64,000 nt of DNA from assembly GCF_028746185.1 (NCBI RefSeq), contig NZ_JAQIVH010000050.1:1-64000 (forward strand), given 5' to 3'. The notes under the pieces were generated by a model. The model did no database searches, was not told the origin of the DNA, and saw only the letters and a list, made by a program, of their open reading frames with translations. Numbering within the stretch: position 1 is the first letter of the stretch; every line of letters begins with the position of its first letter. This document shows, one piece after another, positions 16,213 to 24,919 of the stretch. This DNA comes from Paenibacillus_E qinlingensis. GTDB lineage: Bacteria > Bacillota > Bacilli > Paenibacillales > NBRC-103111. Both the position numbers and the translations under genes were made by a program.

Positions 16213-17406
16213 ATGAATCCAGTCATTGGTTTGGATGTTTCAAAGGGTGAGAGCCATGCACAAGCTTTTTTAGATCGTGGAGTACCTCATGGGAAGATTT
16301 TTAGGTTTAGTCATGATATTGAAGGTTTAGCTTCATTTTTAAATTATATTAGAGGATTGGAATCGGCTGCAGAGATGCCTCCCACCATTGTTATGGAAGC
16401 GACAGGCCATTATCACAGTCCCGTCGTTCAGTATTTGGACGAGCAACAGTATCTGTACATCATAATTAATCCGTTAATCTCGCACGAAGCCAAAAAAACC
16501 AATTTGCGACGGGTGAAAACAGATGCCGCTGATGCTTATCAACTTTGGACACTGTTTTATAAAGAGGAGTTTGAACCCTACAAAAAACGGGGTCAGCATC
16601 TCATGAATTTACGCTATTTAACACGACAATATGAATCTTTAACGGGTATCTATGTTCAAGCAAAACTACAATTCCAGTCAATTCTGGATCAGGTTTTTCC
16701 CGAATATCATGGCGTGTTTGGTGATCTTTATTCTAAAGTTTCCCTTCGATTTCTGGCCTTACACCCGACATCTAAAGAGGTCCTAGAAATGTCCGATAAT
16801 GAAATTGCAACAGCGATCGGGCGACTCACTGGGCGTGGCAAATCCGCATCGTGGTGTTTGGAACGTGCACAAAGCCTGGCAGCTGCGGCAAAGCGAAATC
16901 CATTTAAGGAGACGGCTTTTCCAAGCCACTTGATCTCCTTGCAGTTGCTCATCAAGTTGCTTCTTCAATACCAGGAGCATCTAGCAACCTTTATTAAATC
17001 GGTAGATGCTCTGGCAGAAGAGTTACTAGAATATGAATTAATTCAATCGATACCCGGTATTGGCACTAAAATTGCTGCAACAATTTTGGCTGAAATTGGG
17101 GAAATCGATCGGTTTGATCACGCAAAGAAACTGGTGGCCTTTGCTGGCGTTGATCCAAGCGTTTTTTCTTCAGGCAAGTTTACAGCAATCCAGAATAGAA
17201 TCACTAAGCATGGCTCCAGAAGACTTCGTACTGCCCTGTATCAAGCTGTACGATGTGGTATCCGTAGCAATAGAAATAAGAAATTAAGGGCTTATTATGA
17301 TAAGAAACGTGCTGAGGGAAAGCTGTTCAAAGTAGCTATAATTGCTTGTGTGAATAAACTCATCCACTGGATTTTTGCTACTAAGGAAGCGTTCCGTTTA
17401 GAGTAA
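16213..17406 (+). CDS. IS110-family transposase (DEDD recombinase)
   Basis: The 397-residue protein begins MNPVIGLDVSKGESHAQAF with the first catalytic Asp, then VMEATGHYH (Glu) and VKTDAADAYQ (Asp pair). The C-terminal domain contains IQSIPGIGTKIAATILAEIG, FAGVDPSVFSSGKFTA with a candidate catalytic serine, and HGSRRLRTALYQA. CAGGAGTGATGTT precedes the ATG. Length and motifs are complete, so it is probably functional. It is only distantly similar to the transposase at 14047-15261. Confidence 0.93.
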   Translation: MNPVIGLDVSKGESHAQAFLDRGVPHGKIFRFSHDIEGLASFLNYIRGLESAAEMPPTIVMEATGHYHSPVVQYLDEQQYLYIIINPLISHEAKKTNLRRVKTDAADAYQLWTLFYKEEFEPYKKRGQHLMNLRYLTRQYESLTGIYVQAKLQFQSILDQVFPEYHGVFGDLYSKVSLRFLALHPTSKEVLEMSDNEIATAIGRLTGRGKSASWCLERAQSLAAAAKRNPFKETAFPSHLISLQLLIKLLLQYQEHLATFIKSVDALAEELLEYELIQSIPGIGTKIAATILAEIGEIDRFDHAKKLVAFAGVDPSVFSSGKFTAIQNRITKHGSRRLRTALYQAVRCGIRSNRNKKLRAYYDKKRAEGKLFKVAIIACVNKLIHWIFATKEAFRLE

Positions 17407-17624
17407 GTCATGAAAGCTAGAAATATATGGAATATAATTCCGTGCTTTATGGGACGGTAATTTCCCATGCACTTTTTTAAGTATATCACTTCATGAATCC
17501 ATCATTAATAATTAAGTATTGACAAGCTATTAGCTGGAATAGTGGAGTGACGAGACCATGAAAACCAGGTGAGCATGAGATTAACTCGATGAATAAACGC
17601 TAGGTTTCTGTCCACTAAATGACC

Positions 17625-17879
17625 TCAATGATGCAGAAACCATCGTTGAAGCTCTTCCCAAATCGCTGTAACTTCATGTTGAAAGGCAATGGGCTGATCT
17701 TTGGTCATCATATCGAGTGTGTTACATAAAATTTCAATATTTTTCAGTTAAACATTGCGCTCACCACGTTCCACTCCCCCAATATACGTTCTGTCCAGTC
17801 CAGAGAGAGAGGCAAGCATGTCTTGAGACATATTTGATCGTTGTCGTAATTCTTTAAGACGTAGTCCAAAGTCTTGCAT
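17625..17879 (-). pseudogene. XRE-type regulator gene with an in-frame stop
   Basis: On the minus strand an ATG at 17879 opens MQDFGLRLKELRQRSNMSQD, followed by MLASLSGLDRTYIGGVERGERNV. This is a clear Cro/C1-type helix-turn-helix close to restriction-modification controller proteins. A TAA then interrupts it, and the same frame resumes as LKNIEILCNTLDMMTK and runs to a stop at 17625. The point mutation leaves a 43-residue stub. The 217-base gap before it (17407-17624) holds the end of IS110 element 2 and no gene. Confidence 0.75.
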
Positions 17880-18016
17880 ATAAGTAACATCCTTCTGGTT
17901 AATGGGGATAAATCAATCCTAAGCTACATGGCGCGCAGAGTCGACGAACTATTAGTATCATTTCCATTGAATAATAAAAAAGGTTGTGAAGGACGTATGT
18001 CCAAAATTTTTCATGA

Positions 18017-18058
18017 AAAACGGGCCAATAGAAACTGCTCCATAGGCCCGTTTATTAA
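18017..18058 (+). terminator. Hairpin ACGGGCC / GGCCCGT with flanking A/T runs
   Basis: ACGGGCC and GGCCCGT form a stem separated by about 18 bases, followed by TTTATT on the plus strand and by TTTTTCA on the minus strand. It lies directly downstream of the S-layer-homology remnant read on the minus strand and probably terminated that gene. Confidence 0.55.
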
Positions 18059-18061
18059 GAA

Positions 18062-18602
18062 TTATTTTCTTGCACTATGCTCAAGTAATCTTCTCAACAC
18101 TACTGCAGCTAGCGCACGCGTCGTGATCCCTCCGGGCTCAAAGCTTTCAGCGGTTACACCCCATCATGAAACCTTCCTTAATTGCCAGAGTGACATCGGC
18201 TTTAGCCCAATCTTGTACACTACTGCTGTCAATGAATGGGTCCAGCGAAGCAGAGTCCCCTGACGAAGTACTGCCGAGTCCCAAGAATCGATAAGCATGG
18301 CCAATCATCACAGCCATTTGCTCGCGAGTGATCGCCTCTTCTGGCGCAAAACGCTCCAGATCTACCCCATCTATGAGTTCCTTGGATACAGCCTTCTGAA
18401 CAGCCTCATAGTACCAAGCATTGGTATCGACATCGCCAAACTGCGTCTTCCGTCCAATGCTGTCTTCCTTACTTTATCAGCAGTTTCACCCAAGTTATTT
18501 AAATCCGCAGCTTCGTCACTCCCACATTCCGGAATTTCTAACTTTGACCGTAAACGCAGTATAAGCTACCGAATCCGATCTACCGGTAGCCTCCATTCTA
18601 AT
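18062..18602 (-). pseudogene. C-terminal S-layer-homology (SLH) domain remnant
   Basis: The minus strand contains FGDVDTNAWYYEAVQKAVSK, then GVDLERFAPEEAITREQMAV with MIGHAY, then DWAKADVTLAIKEGFMMG, and in a shifted frame ESFEPGGITTRALAAVVLRR. These are two or three SLH motifs, which anchor proteins to cell-wall pyruvylated polymers. A frameshift lies at about 18155, and the upstream part near 18480-18600 is also out of frame, with a VAYTAFTVKVRNSG segment from an Ig-like domain. The rest of the protein is gone. Confidence 0.8.
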
Positions 18603-18640
18603 GCTATTAAACTAACGTTCTAATAATGTTTAAGGGAGTT

Positions 18641-19990
18641 TTACTTATTTATTGCCGAATTCGTTAAGCTATATCGGTTTTGGGGCACCGGCAAATTCAA
18701 ATGAGCACGAAGCGTATCACCTTCGTATTCAGTACGGAATAATCCCTTCTCCTGCAAAAGAGGAACGACCAGATTCACGAAGTCCTCCAAATTGCTCGGC
18801 AAAAGCGGTGACATCAACATAAACCCATCTACCGCTCTTTCAACAAACCATCTTTCTAAATTATTTGCGATTTTTTCAGGAGTTCCTACAAAATCGTTGA
18901 CGGTATATGAACCAGTTAATAAAGAGTAAAGTTCTCTAAGCGTTGGGTTCTCTTTGATAACGAAAGGACGAAAATTTTCATATTCGATTCTTACACCAGT
19001 CAATTCGCCAAATCCAATATCAAGCGATTTGGTTTCCAGTGTATGCTCACTCAAATCCAAGCCTCCAAAATAATCGGTTAGAAACTTTAAGCCTGTTTCA
19101 TCGGTTATTAAAGATTCTAAGTAGGCAAGCTTCTGCTGTGCAATGTCCTCTGTAACTCCAATAATTGGTGAAATCCCCTGCAGAATATGCACCTCATCAG
19201 AGGATCGGCCAAATGAGACAACCTTGCTTTTGAATGAACGATAAAATTCTTGCGAGTCCTCTAGACTATTTTTATGGGAAAAAATAACCTCCGCACTCCT
19301 CGCTGCAAACAGTTGTCCTGACTCTGAGGATCCGGCTTGCACCAGCACAGGATGGCCTTGTTTAGAACGATGTATATTTAATGGCCCCTGCACCGAGAAA
19401 AACTCGCCTACATGTCCTAGCTTGTGAAGCTTACTGCGGTCAAAAAACTGGCCGCTTTCTTTGTCCCGGATAAAGGCGTCGTCCTCCCATGAATCCCATA
19501 AGCCTTTGATTACATCTACAAATTCTTCAGCCCGTTTATATCGATAGCTGTGCTCATAATGCTCAGAACCATTAAAATTCAAAGCTGTATTACCAGATAA
19601 ATCTCTGGTCGTAACAACATTCCATCCAGCTCTGCCTTTGCTGATATGATCGACGGACATGAATTGACGTGCTAAGTTATATGGCTCCACATAAGAGGTA
19701 GAGGCTGTCGCTACAACTCCAATTTTTGAGGTTGCCCCTGCTAACGCTGTAATTAAGGTAATAGGTTCATAACGTGTCAAAATATTCGGATGCGATTCTT
19801 CATTGATTGCTAGGCTATCCGCAATAAAAGCGAAATCGAACTTCCCTTGCTCCGCGATTCCAGCCAAATGTTTGTAATAGTCAATATCTATGCTGGCATT
19901 CGTCTGAGAGTCGGGATGTCTCCAAGATGCAACATGCATGCCTGTTCCTACTAAATAGGCGGACAGTTTTATTTGTCTTTTACGAATCAT
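18641..19990 (-). CDS. NtaA/SnaA/DszA-family FMN-dependent monooxygenase
   Basis: This class C flavin monooxygenase (LLM class, bacterial luciferase-like fold) uses FMNH2 from a partner reductase to oxidise substrates such as nitrilotriacetate, dibenzothiophene sulfone or N-acetyl-S-(2-succino)cysteine. Family blocks are GTGMHVASWRHPDS, YEPITLITALAGATSKIGVV, GRAGWNVVT, GLWDSWEDDAFIRDK, GPLNIHRSKQGHPVLVQAGSS and VPLLQEKGLF. The start at 19990 follows AAAAGGAGGAGG. It is divergent from a MetNIQ-like transporter and about 49% of visible blocks match the second monooxygenase at 22678-24012 by eye. Sulfur-compound degradation is inferred from context. No flavin reductase gene is nearby. Confidence 0.88.
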   Translation of the reverse strand: MIRKRQIKLSAYLVGTGMHVASWRHPDSQTNASIDIDYYKHLAGIAEQGKFDFAFIADSLAINEESHPNILTRYEPITLITALAGATSKIGVVATASTSYVEPYNLARQFMSVDHISKGRAGWNVVTTRDLSGNTALNFNGSEHYEHSYRYKRAEEFVDVIKGLWDSWEDDAFIRDKESGQFFDRSKLHKLGHVGEFFSVQGPLNIHRSKQGHPVLVQAGSSESGQLFAARSAEVIFSHKNSLEDSQEFYRSFKSKVVSFGRSSDEVHILQGISPIIGVTEDIAQQKLAYLESLITDETGLKFLTDYFGGLDLSEHTLETKSLDIGFGELTGVRIEYENFRPFVIKENPTLRELYSLLTGSYTVNDFVGTPEKIANNLERWFVERAVDGFMLMSPLLPSNLEDFVNLVVPLLQEKGLFRTEYEGDTLRAHLNLPVPQNRYSLTNSAINK

Positions 19991-20050
19991 GAGGCCTCCT
20001 CCTTTTAAATACAAGTAATTCAATAGATTTAATGTGTTATAATTTACCAT

Positions 20051-20183
20051 TCTCTCGTTTTTCCGTCAATACCCTGATTCCATGCTTGAATCACTGCATA
20101 AGAAATTATCTTGACACATTTTTGAAAATCATATAAATTAAACTAACACTATCGGATTAGTAGGTATTGAGGAGGATTACATA
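20051..20183. promoter_or_regulatory. Divergent promoter region of monooxygenase and metN-like genes
   Basis: On the plus strand TTGACA (20111-20116) and TAAATT are spaced by 17 bp, ahead of GAGGAGG before metN. On the minus strand TTGACG and TAAATT, also 17 bp apart, lie near 20070-20045 for the monooxygenase. The leader before metN is too short for a SAM riboswitch or T-box. ATCGGATT near 20152 also occurs near the start of the second monooxygenase gene. Confidence 0.55.
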
Positions 20184-20969
20184 ATGATTGCTATAAAAAA
20201 TCTTAATAAAACATACCGAACTTCTAAATCAATCTTCACTGCGTTAGAGAATGTCAACCTTGAAATTGATAAAGGCGATGTTTTTGGCATCATTGGCTTT
20301 AGTGGCGCAGGTAAATCGACGTTAATTCGGTGTCTCAATCGGCTGGAGGAGCCCGATTCTGGGAGCATTGAGATTGAGGGCAAGATCATTACTGATCTGT
20401 CAGAGAAAGATCTGCGCCTGGCCAGACTGAAAATCGGCATGATTTTTCAACAGTTTAATCTTCTTGATTCTAAGACCGTGTTTGAAAATGTTGCTTTTCC
20501 CTTAAAAGTTGCAGGGCATCCTAAGAGCTACATTCACCAGCGTGTTAGAGAAATACTGGATCTTGTGGAGCTGGGTGACAAAGAGAATTCCCATCCATCG
20601 CAATTGAGCGGAGGTCAGAAACAGCGCGTTGGCATCGCCAGAGCTCTCGTGAATGAGCCAGACGTGCTGCTCAGTGATGAAGCGACATCATCCCTTGATC
20701 CTCAAACGACCTACTCAATCCTGGAACTGCTAAAAGACATCAACCGTAAGCTTAATTTGACAATTGTGCTAATCACCCATGAACTCGATGTACTGCAGCA
20801 CATTTGCAAAAACTTTGCAGTCATTGAGAATGGCAAAATCGTTGAGCAAGGATCCGTTGACAAATTTTTTCTCCATCCAGAAAGCGACACTGCCAAAAGG
20901 TTTGTTAAAATTACGGATTTCTACCGGAACCAGTATCAAGTCAAGGAGAGGGTGAGCGTTAGTATATGA
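20184..20969 (+). CDS. metN: MetN-like ABC transporter ATP-binding protein
   Basis: This ATPase energises import by the downstream permease. It has Walker A GFSGAGKSTL (about 39-48), Q-loop IFQQFNLL, signature QLSGGQKQRVGIARAL, Walker B DVLLSDEATSSLDP and switch His in VLITHEL. At 261 residues it ends shortly after the nucleotide-binding domain and lacks the C-terminal NIL/ACT domain that lets classical MetN (about 340 residues) sense methionine. It may therefore not be feedback inhibited, or may serve another sulfur compound. It overlaps metI by 4 bp. Confidence 0.88.
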   Translation: MIAIKNLNKTYRTSKSIFTALENVNLEIDKGDVFGIIGFSGAGKSTLIRCLNRLEEPDSGSIEIEGKIITDLSEKDLRLARLKIGMIFQQFNLLDSKTVFENVAFPLKVAGHPKSYIHQRVREILDLVELGDKENSHPSQLSGGQKQRVGIARALVNEPDVLLSDEATSSLDPQTTYSILELLKDINRKLNLTIVLITHELDVLQHICKNFAVIENGKIVEQGSVDKFFLHPESDTAKRFVKITDFYRNQYQVKERVSVSI

Positions 20970-21634
20970 TTGAGGAATTAATCGAATTAATTTGGCCAGC
21001 TCTTCTAGAAACACTCTTTATGCTGTTCTGGTCTTTCTTTTTCGCATTAATTATTGGCTCTGCACTTGGCGTCACTCTGGTAGTAACTGAGAAGGGCGGC
21101 ATTCTCGAGGCTACGAAGCTCCATAAAGTCATTAGTATAATCATAAATTGCATTCGCTCTATTCCATCAATCATACTAATCGTTCTGTTGCTTCCTTTAT
21201 CCCGTTTGATTGTCGGAACCTCTTTGGGACCTACAGCAGCTATCGTGTCACTTTCGATCGGTATTGCGCCTTTCTTGGGAAGGATTATCGAAACATCGCT
21301 TAAGGAAGTTAGCACAGGTAAAATAGAAGCGGCAAAAGCCGTTGGCGCTACCCCTTTTATCATTATTTTCAGAGTGCTCATTCCTGAAGCCCTGCCAGCG
21401 CTAGTACGCGGAGTAACAATTGCCATTATCGCAATTACTGAATTTACTGCCATTGCCGGAGCCATCGGGGCCGGAGGACTGGGAAGTTTGGCAATCCGCT
21501 TCGGTTACCAGAGATTTCGTGAAGACGTACTTATCGCAACAGTGATTATCATTATTCTTCTTGTACAGATTTTTCAGTGGACGGGAGACTACATCTCTAG
21601 GTCCATTCATAAAAAACGCTTCAAGCCTGATTAA
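20966..21634 (+). CDS. metI: MetI-like ABC transporter permease
   Basis: The 222-residue membrane protein has about five helices and the MetI permease pattern, including the EAA loop AAKAVGATPFIIIFRVLIPEALPALV. The GAGGLGSLAIRFGYQRF block is characteristic of MetI. It pairs with the upstream ATPase and the downstream lipoprotein. GGAGAGGGTGAGCG precedes the ATG. Substrate specificity is set by the binding protein. Confidence 0.9.
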   Translation: MIEELIELIWPALLETLFMLFWSFFFALIIGSALGVTLVVTEKGGILEATKLHKVISIIINCIRSIPSIILIVLLLPLSRLIVGTSLGPTAAIVSLSIGIAPFLGRIIETSLKEVSTGKIEAAKAVGATPFIIIFRVLIPEALPALVRGVTIAIIAITEFTAIAGAIGAGGLGSLAIRFGYQRFREDVLIATVIIIILLVQIFQWTGDYISRSIHKKRFKPD

Positions 21635-21690
21635 GCTATCGGTTTCATAGCATTTTCAAATACACATATAGAAATAGGAGTGAGAAATTC

Positions 21691-22572
21691 ATGATTAAAA
21701 AAAGATTATTTTCAATTGTTTCATTATCCGTCGGTTTTAGTGTTATCCTTGCTGGGTGTGGTGCAAAAACCAGCACTGAAGCATCAAACAGCCCCAAAGT
21801 TTCCGCAGCAGCGGCAGCAGCCCAAAGTAGCGCTCCAACAGAAGCGCCAAAAAAAGAAGTTACTTTAACAATAGGATCAGCGGAAATCCCTCACTCAGAA
21901 ATCCTTAATTTCGTTAAACCGAAGCTGAAGGAACAAGGTATAAACCTTCAAGTTAAAGTTACGGATGAAGATCTCTTGAATCAGCTACTTAAAGATAAGC
22001 AAATCGACGCGAACTACTTTCAACATGTGCCTTACTTTGATTCAGTTAAAACTGAAAAAGGCTTCGACTTTGTAAATCCGATTAAAGTTCACGTAGAGCC
22101 TATCGGCTTCTACTCCACCAAGCTCAAATCAAAGGATGAAATTAAAGAAGGTGCGAAAATCGGCATCCCGAATAACCCATCCAACGAATATAGAGCTCTT
22201 GTGCTTCTTCAACAGCAAGGTTTAATTAAGTTAAAAGACGGTTTATCCACTTACCAAGCAACACCTAAAGACATCGTCAGTAATCCGAAAAACCTGAAAT
22301 TTGTAGAAGCAGAAGCCCCTACCTTAGCTAGATCTTTACAGGACCTTGATGGCGCAGTTATTAACACAAACATTGTTATTGAAGCTAAAATTGATCCAAA
22401 AACTGCCCTGTTCAGAGAAGATGCAAACTCTCCTTACGCCAACGTAATTACCGTTCGCAAAGGTGACGAAAACAGAGACGAAATTAAAAAATTAGGTGCT
22501 GCTTTGACCTCCCCTGAGGTGAAGAAGTTTATCCTAGACAAGTATGGAGTTGCGGTAGTTCCCGCATTCTAA
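21691..22572 (+). CDS. metQ: MetQ/NlpA-family substrate-binding lipoprotein
   Basis: The signal peptide ends in the lipobox LAGC (Cys about 23), followed by a Ser/Ala/Pro-rich linker. The mature domain has MetQ landmarks: TIGSAEIPHSEIL, DANYFQHVPYF, GAKIGIPNNPSNEYRALVLL and NTNIVIEA. The classical family binds methionine. The first strand usually reads VGA in methionine binders, and the two flanking monooxygenases suggest a different thio- or N-substituted amino acid. GAAATAGGAGTGAGAAATTC precedes the start. A terminator follows. Confidence 0.9.
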   Translation: MIKKRLFSIVSLSVGFSVILAGCGAKTSTEASNSPKVSAAAAAAQSSAPTEAPKKEVTLTIGSAEIPHSEILNFVKPKLKEQGINLQVKVTDEDLLNQLLKDKQIDANYFQHVPYFDSVKTEKGFDFVNPIKVHVEPIGFYSTKLKSKDEIKEGAKIGIPNNPSNEYRALVLLQQQGLIKLKDGLSTYQATPKDIVSNPKNLKFVEAEAPTLARSLQDLDGAVINTNIVIEAKIDPKTALFREDANSPYANVITVRKGDENRDEIKKLGAALTSPEVKKFILDKYGVAVVPAF

Positions 22573-22586
22573 TTAATTAAATGTAG

Positions 22587-22630
22587 AAAAAGCGTCCTTC
22601 AAGCCGCACTGCTTAGAGGACGCCTTTTTC
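22587..22630 (+). terminator. Terminator of the metNIQ-like operon
   Basis: GCGTCCT and AGGACGC form the stem, flanked by A5 before and CTTTTTC after, so it is bidirectional and could also serve the convergent monooxygenase gene. Confidence 0.85.
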
Positions 22631-22677
22631 AGTTATTATGGATGAATTAGATTCGATAGTGGATAGCGGTAATCATG

Positions 22678-24012
22678 CTATTTCCCTCTCACCGCTTCAG
22701 ACTGCCGAATATAACGGTTCACTGGTACTTTTAAACCTAGATTGCCTCGTAGCGTATCACTTTCATATTCCTTACGAAAAATTCCGCGTTCCTGCAGCAC
22801 AGGCACAACCAGATCGATAAAATCGGAAAGTCCGTTCGGTACGAATGTCCTAATGGTGAAGCCATCCGCTGCTCCGCCCTCGAACCATTGCTGGATGAGA
22901 TCAGCTACCTTCTCCGGCGTCCCGATGAAATTACTTCTCGGTGTTGATGCCCGCAGGGCAACTTGTCGAAGTGTGAGACCCTTTTCCTTCGCCTCTTGTT
23001 TAATGCTGTCTGTCGTACTGCGGAAGCTGTTGCTGCCAAAGTCGCCGAGATCTGGAAACGGATCATCCAGAGCATGCTGCGAGAAGTCATAATGCTCAAA
23101 ATAACGACCCAAATAATTCAGTGCCTGTTCAATTGTAACAAGTTCCACAATTTCCTGATATTTGCGCTCTGCCTCCGCTTCAGTTCTGCCGACAATCGGG
23201 CCGATTCCTGGAAAAATCAGAATCTCACCCGGCTGACGACCGTAAGCCGCAGCTCTGCCTTTTACATCTTGATAAAAATCACGCGCTTGCTCGAATGTCT
23301 CGTGTCCTGTATATATCGCGTCCGCCGACTTGGCAGCAAGATTTTTGCCAGAATCCGATGACCCTGCCTGGAAAACAACTGGGTACCCTTGCTTGGAACG
23401 AGCAACATTCAGAGGCCCTTGAACAGCAAAATGTTTGCCCCTATGGTGAAGCGTGTGAAGCTTAGCGGGATCGAAGAATACCCCGCTAGTTTTGTCTCGA
23501 ACAAACGCATCATCCTCCCACGAGTCCCAAAGCCCTTTTACAACCTCAAGATGCTCCTCAGCAATTTCGTAACGCAGCGAATGATGTGGATGCTCGCCCT
23601 TGTCGAAGTTAAGCGCCGAGCCTTCCAAAGGTGATGTGACTACATTCCAGCCCGCTCTTCCTCCGCTAATAAGATCAATGGAAGCAAACTGTCTGGCCAC
23701 TGTGAACGGCTCGCTGTAGGAAGTAGATAAGGTTGCAACCAGACCGATATGAGTCGTTGCTTCACTTAGGGCCGACAGCAGTGTAAGCGGCTCAAAACGG
23801 TTCAAAAAATGCGGATTAGACTTTTCATTAATATACAAGCCATCAGCGATAAACAAGAGATCGAATTTTCCCTGCTCAGCCTTACGGGCCTGCTCTTTAT
23901 AGAATGCTAAATTAACGCTTGCATCGGTTGGCACTTCGGGATGCCTCCAAAAGGATATACTATTTCCGACTCCGTTTAAACTAGCTCCCAGCTTTAGTTG
24001 TCTCCTGGACAT
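22678..24012 (-). CDS. NtaA/SnaA/DszA-family FMN-dependent monooxygenase
   Basis: The 444-residue protein is a second luciferase-like class C flavin monooxygenase, with GVGNSISFWRHPEV, FEPLTLLSALSEATTHIGLV, GRAGWNVVTS, GLWDSWEDDAFVRDK, GPLNVARSKQGYPVVFQAGSS and VPVLQERGIF. AAAAGGAGTCAC precedes the ATG at 24012. It converges on the metQ-like gene and is a clear paralogue of 18641-19990. The two probably act on related substrates brought in by the transporter. A reductase partner must be encoded elsewhere. A TATAAT lies about 20 bases before the ribosome binding site. Confidence 0.88.
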   Translation of the reverse strand: MSRRQLKLGASLNGVGNSISFWRHPEVPTDASVNLAFYKEQARKAEQGKFDLLFIADGLYINEKSNPHFLNRFEPLTLLSALSEATTHIGLVATLSTSYSEPFTVARQFASIDLISGGRAGWNVVTSPLEGSALNFDKGEHPHHSLRYEIAEEHLEVVKGLWDSWEDDAFVRDKTSGVFFDPAKLHTLHHRGKHFAVQGPLNVARSKQGYPVVFQAGSSDSGKNLAAKSADAIYTGHETFEQARDFYQDVKGRAAAYGRQPGEILIFPGIGPIVGRTEAEAERKYQEIVELVTIEQALNYLGRYFEHYDFSQHALDDPFPDLGDFGSNSFRSTTDSIKQEAKEKGLTLRQVALRASTPRSNFIGTPEKVADLIQQWFEGGAADGFTIRTFVPNGLSDFIDLVVPVLQERGIFRKEYESDTLRGNLGLKVPVNRYIRQSEAVRGK

Positions 24013-24095
24013 GGTAGTGACTCCTTTTGCCCAATTATACCAATATATATAATCGGATTTAATTTAATAGAATTACTATATATCAACAGTTTGTC

Positions 24096-24107
24096 ACAGT
24101 ATACTGT
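24096..24107. promoter_or_regulatory. 12-bp palindrome upstream of the second monooxygenase
   Basis: ACAGTATACTGT is a perfect palindrome about 85 bp before the start codon at 24012. It could be an operator for a regulator of the sulfur locus. The gap 24013-24261 holds no gene. Confidence 0.35.
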
Positions 24108-24261
24108 ATATCAAATTTTTCTATTCATCTATTCAAAAGTTCTATCGTAGAAGGACTAGCTAAATCATTTCACAAAATATTTACCATAAAAAGGATCCTT
24201 CTTTTGTGAAATGGAAAATTAAACTACGGTAATCCGTTTCCCATTGAGGGTGTAACCCCCT

Positions 24262-24435
24262 TCATCCGAAATTTCCAAGCAGCCTATGATACTCATCAGT
24301 ATGTAATTTCCCAGAACCCGCAGGCCCCATGATAGCTACAAATTCACCTTGCGAAATGCCATCCAGCGCTCGAATCGTCTCGCCACCCCTATAGTAAAAT
24401 TTACTAACATGCTCAATTTGAATTAAGGCTGTCAT
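24262..24435 (-). pseudogene. Truncated MacB-type ABC ATPase fragment
   Basis: From the ATG at 24435 the minus strand reads MTALIQIEHVSKFYYRGGET, then IRALDGIS and QGEFVAIMGPAGSGK, the start of a MacB/LolD-type ATPase up to Walker A. The next residues (LHTDEYHRLLG) are the expected STLMNIIGCLG in another frame, so a frameshift kills it, and the rest of the gene is absent. Confidence 0.75.
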
Positions 24436-24480
24436 CATCTTCGGCGCCATTATTTGAAGCCAAATAAATGAAGAATCCAA

Positions 24481-24620
24481 TGCTCCAATCTAACAACTTG
24501 TCGCTTGCCTTTATAAAACTCATGGTACAGCTTCATGAGTGCCCGGTTCTCAATCCTTGATTCATAAGAACGACTAATGCCCAGTTCCTTCGAAATCTAC
24601 CGCTGCGTATCTTTAACTAC
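24481..24620 (-). pseudogene. C-terminal fragment of a sigma-K-like sporulation sigma factor
   Basis: The minus strand reads VVKDTQR, a TAG stop, then ISKELGISRSYESRIENRAL followed by MKLYHEFYKGKRQ. This is sigma region 4 of the sigma-K/sigma-E type, where TQREIAKELGISRSYVSRIEKRA is typical. A stop replaces the Glu of REI and the N-terminal regions are missing. The fragment abuts the broken MacB fragment. The functional sigK must be elsewhere. The next 299 bases (24621-24919) hold no gene, only a C-rich tract near 24870. Confidence 0.75.
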
Positions 24621-24919
24621 ACCCCAAGCACTGTTTTAGTTGAAACATCTAAAATTACAAGCAACCATAACCTCTTTAGTGTTTTCGTTATTCAGTTCCC
24701 ATCAAGATTCCCTCCCTAACCTAATGTAGTTCATAACTTTTTCACTACTTTTTTATTAAGATACCTTAAAATTGAAATGGCTTGTTGGTTCATTAAAATA
24801 ATTACTCAATTTGTAAAGACGTTTCCCTCACGAACTTATATAATTAAGAACAATTAAGTACTAGATACCCTCCTCCCCCGCCCCCCGAATACGTATTGTG
24901 TAAGAAAGGATAATGAAAA

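Larger units (their letters stand above)
16010..17500 (+). mobile_element. IS110-family insertion sequence (element 2)
   Basis: A second, different IS110 element has a structured non-coding left end of about 200 bases, an intact transposase gene and about 90 bases of right end that contains a possible GGGAC/ATTTCCC-type fold. There are no obvious terminal inverted repeats. Its transposase differs strongly from element 1, so the two arrived separately. Boundaries are approximate. Confidence 0.65.

Noticed and set aside
20117..20183. SAM riboswitch or T-box ahead of the metN-like gene
   Set aside because: The leader between the promoter and the start codon is only about 40-65 bases and lacks the required helices.
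20959..21465. 168-codon open frame opposite the metI-like gene
   Set aside because: Antisense to a strongly supported permease gene; its apparent Ala/Ile content mirrors the membrane helices.
24865..24885. C-rich tract as a possible structured element
   Set aside because: Simple low-complexity run with no pairing partner nearby and no conserved context visible.
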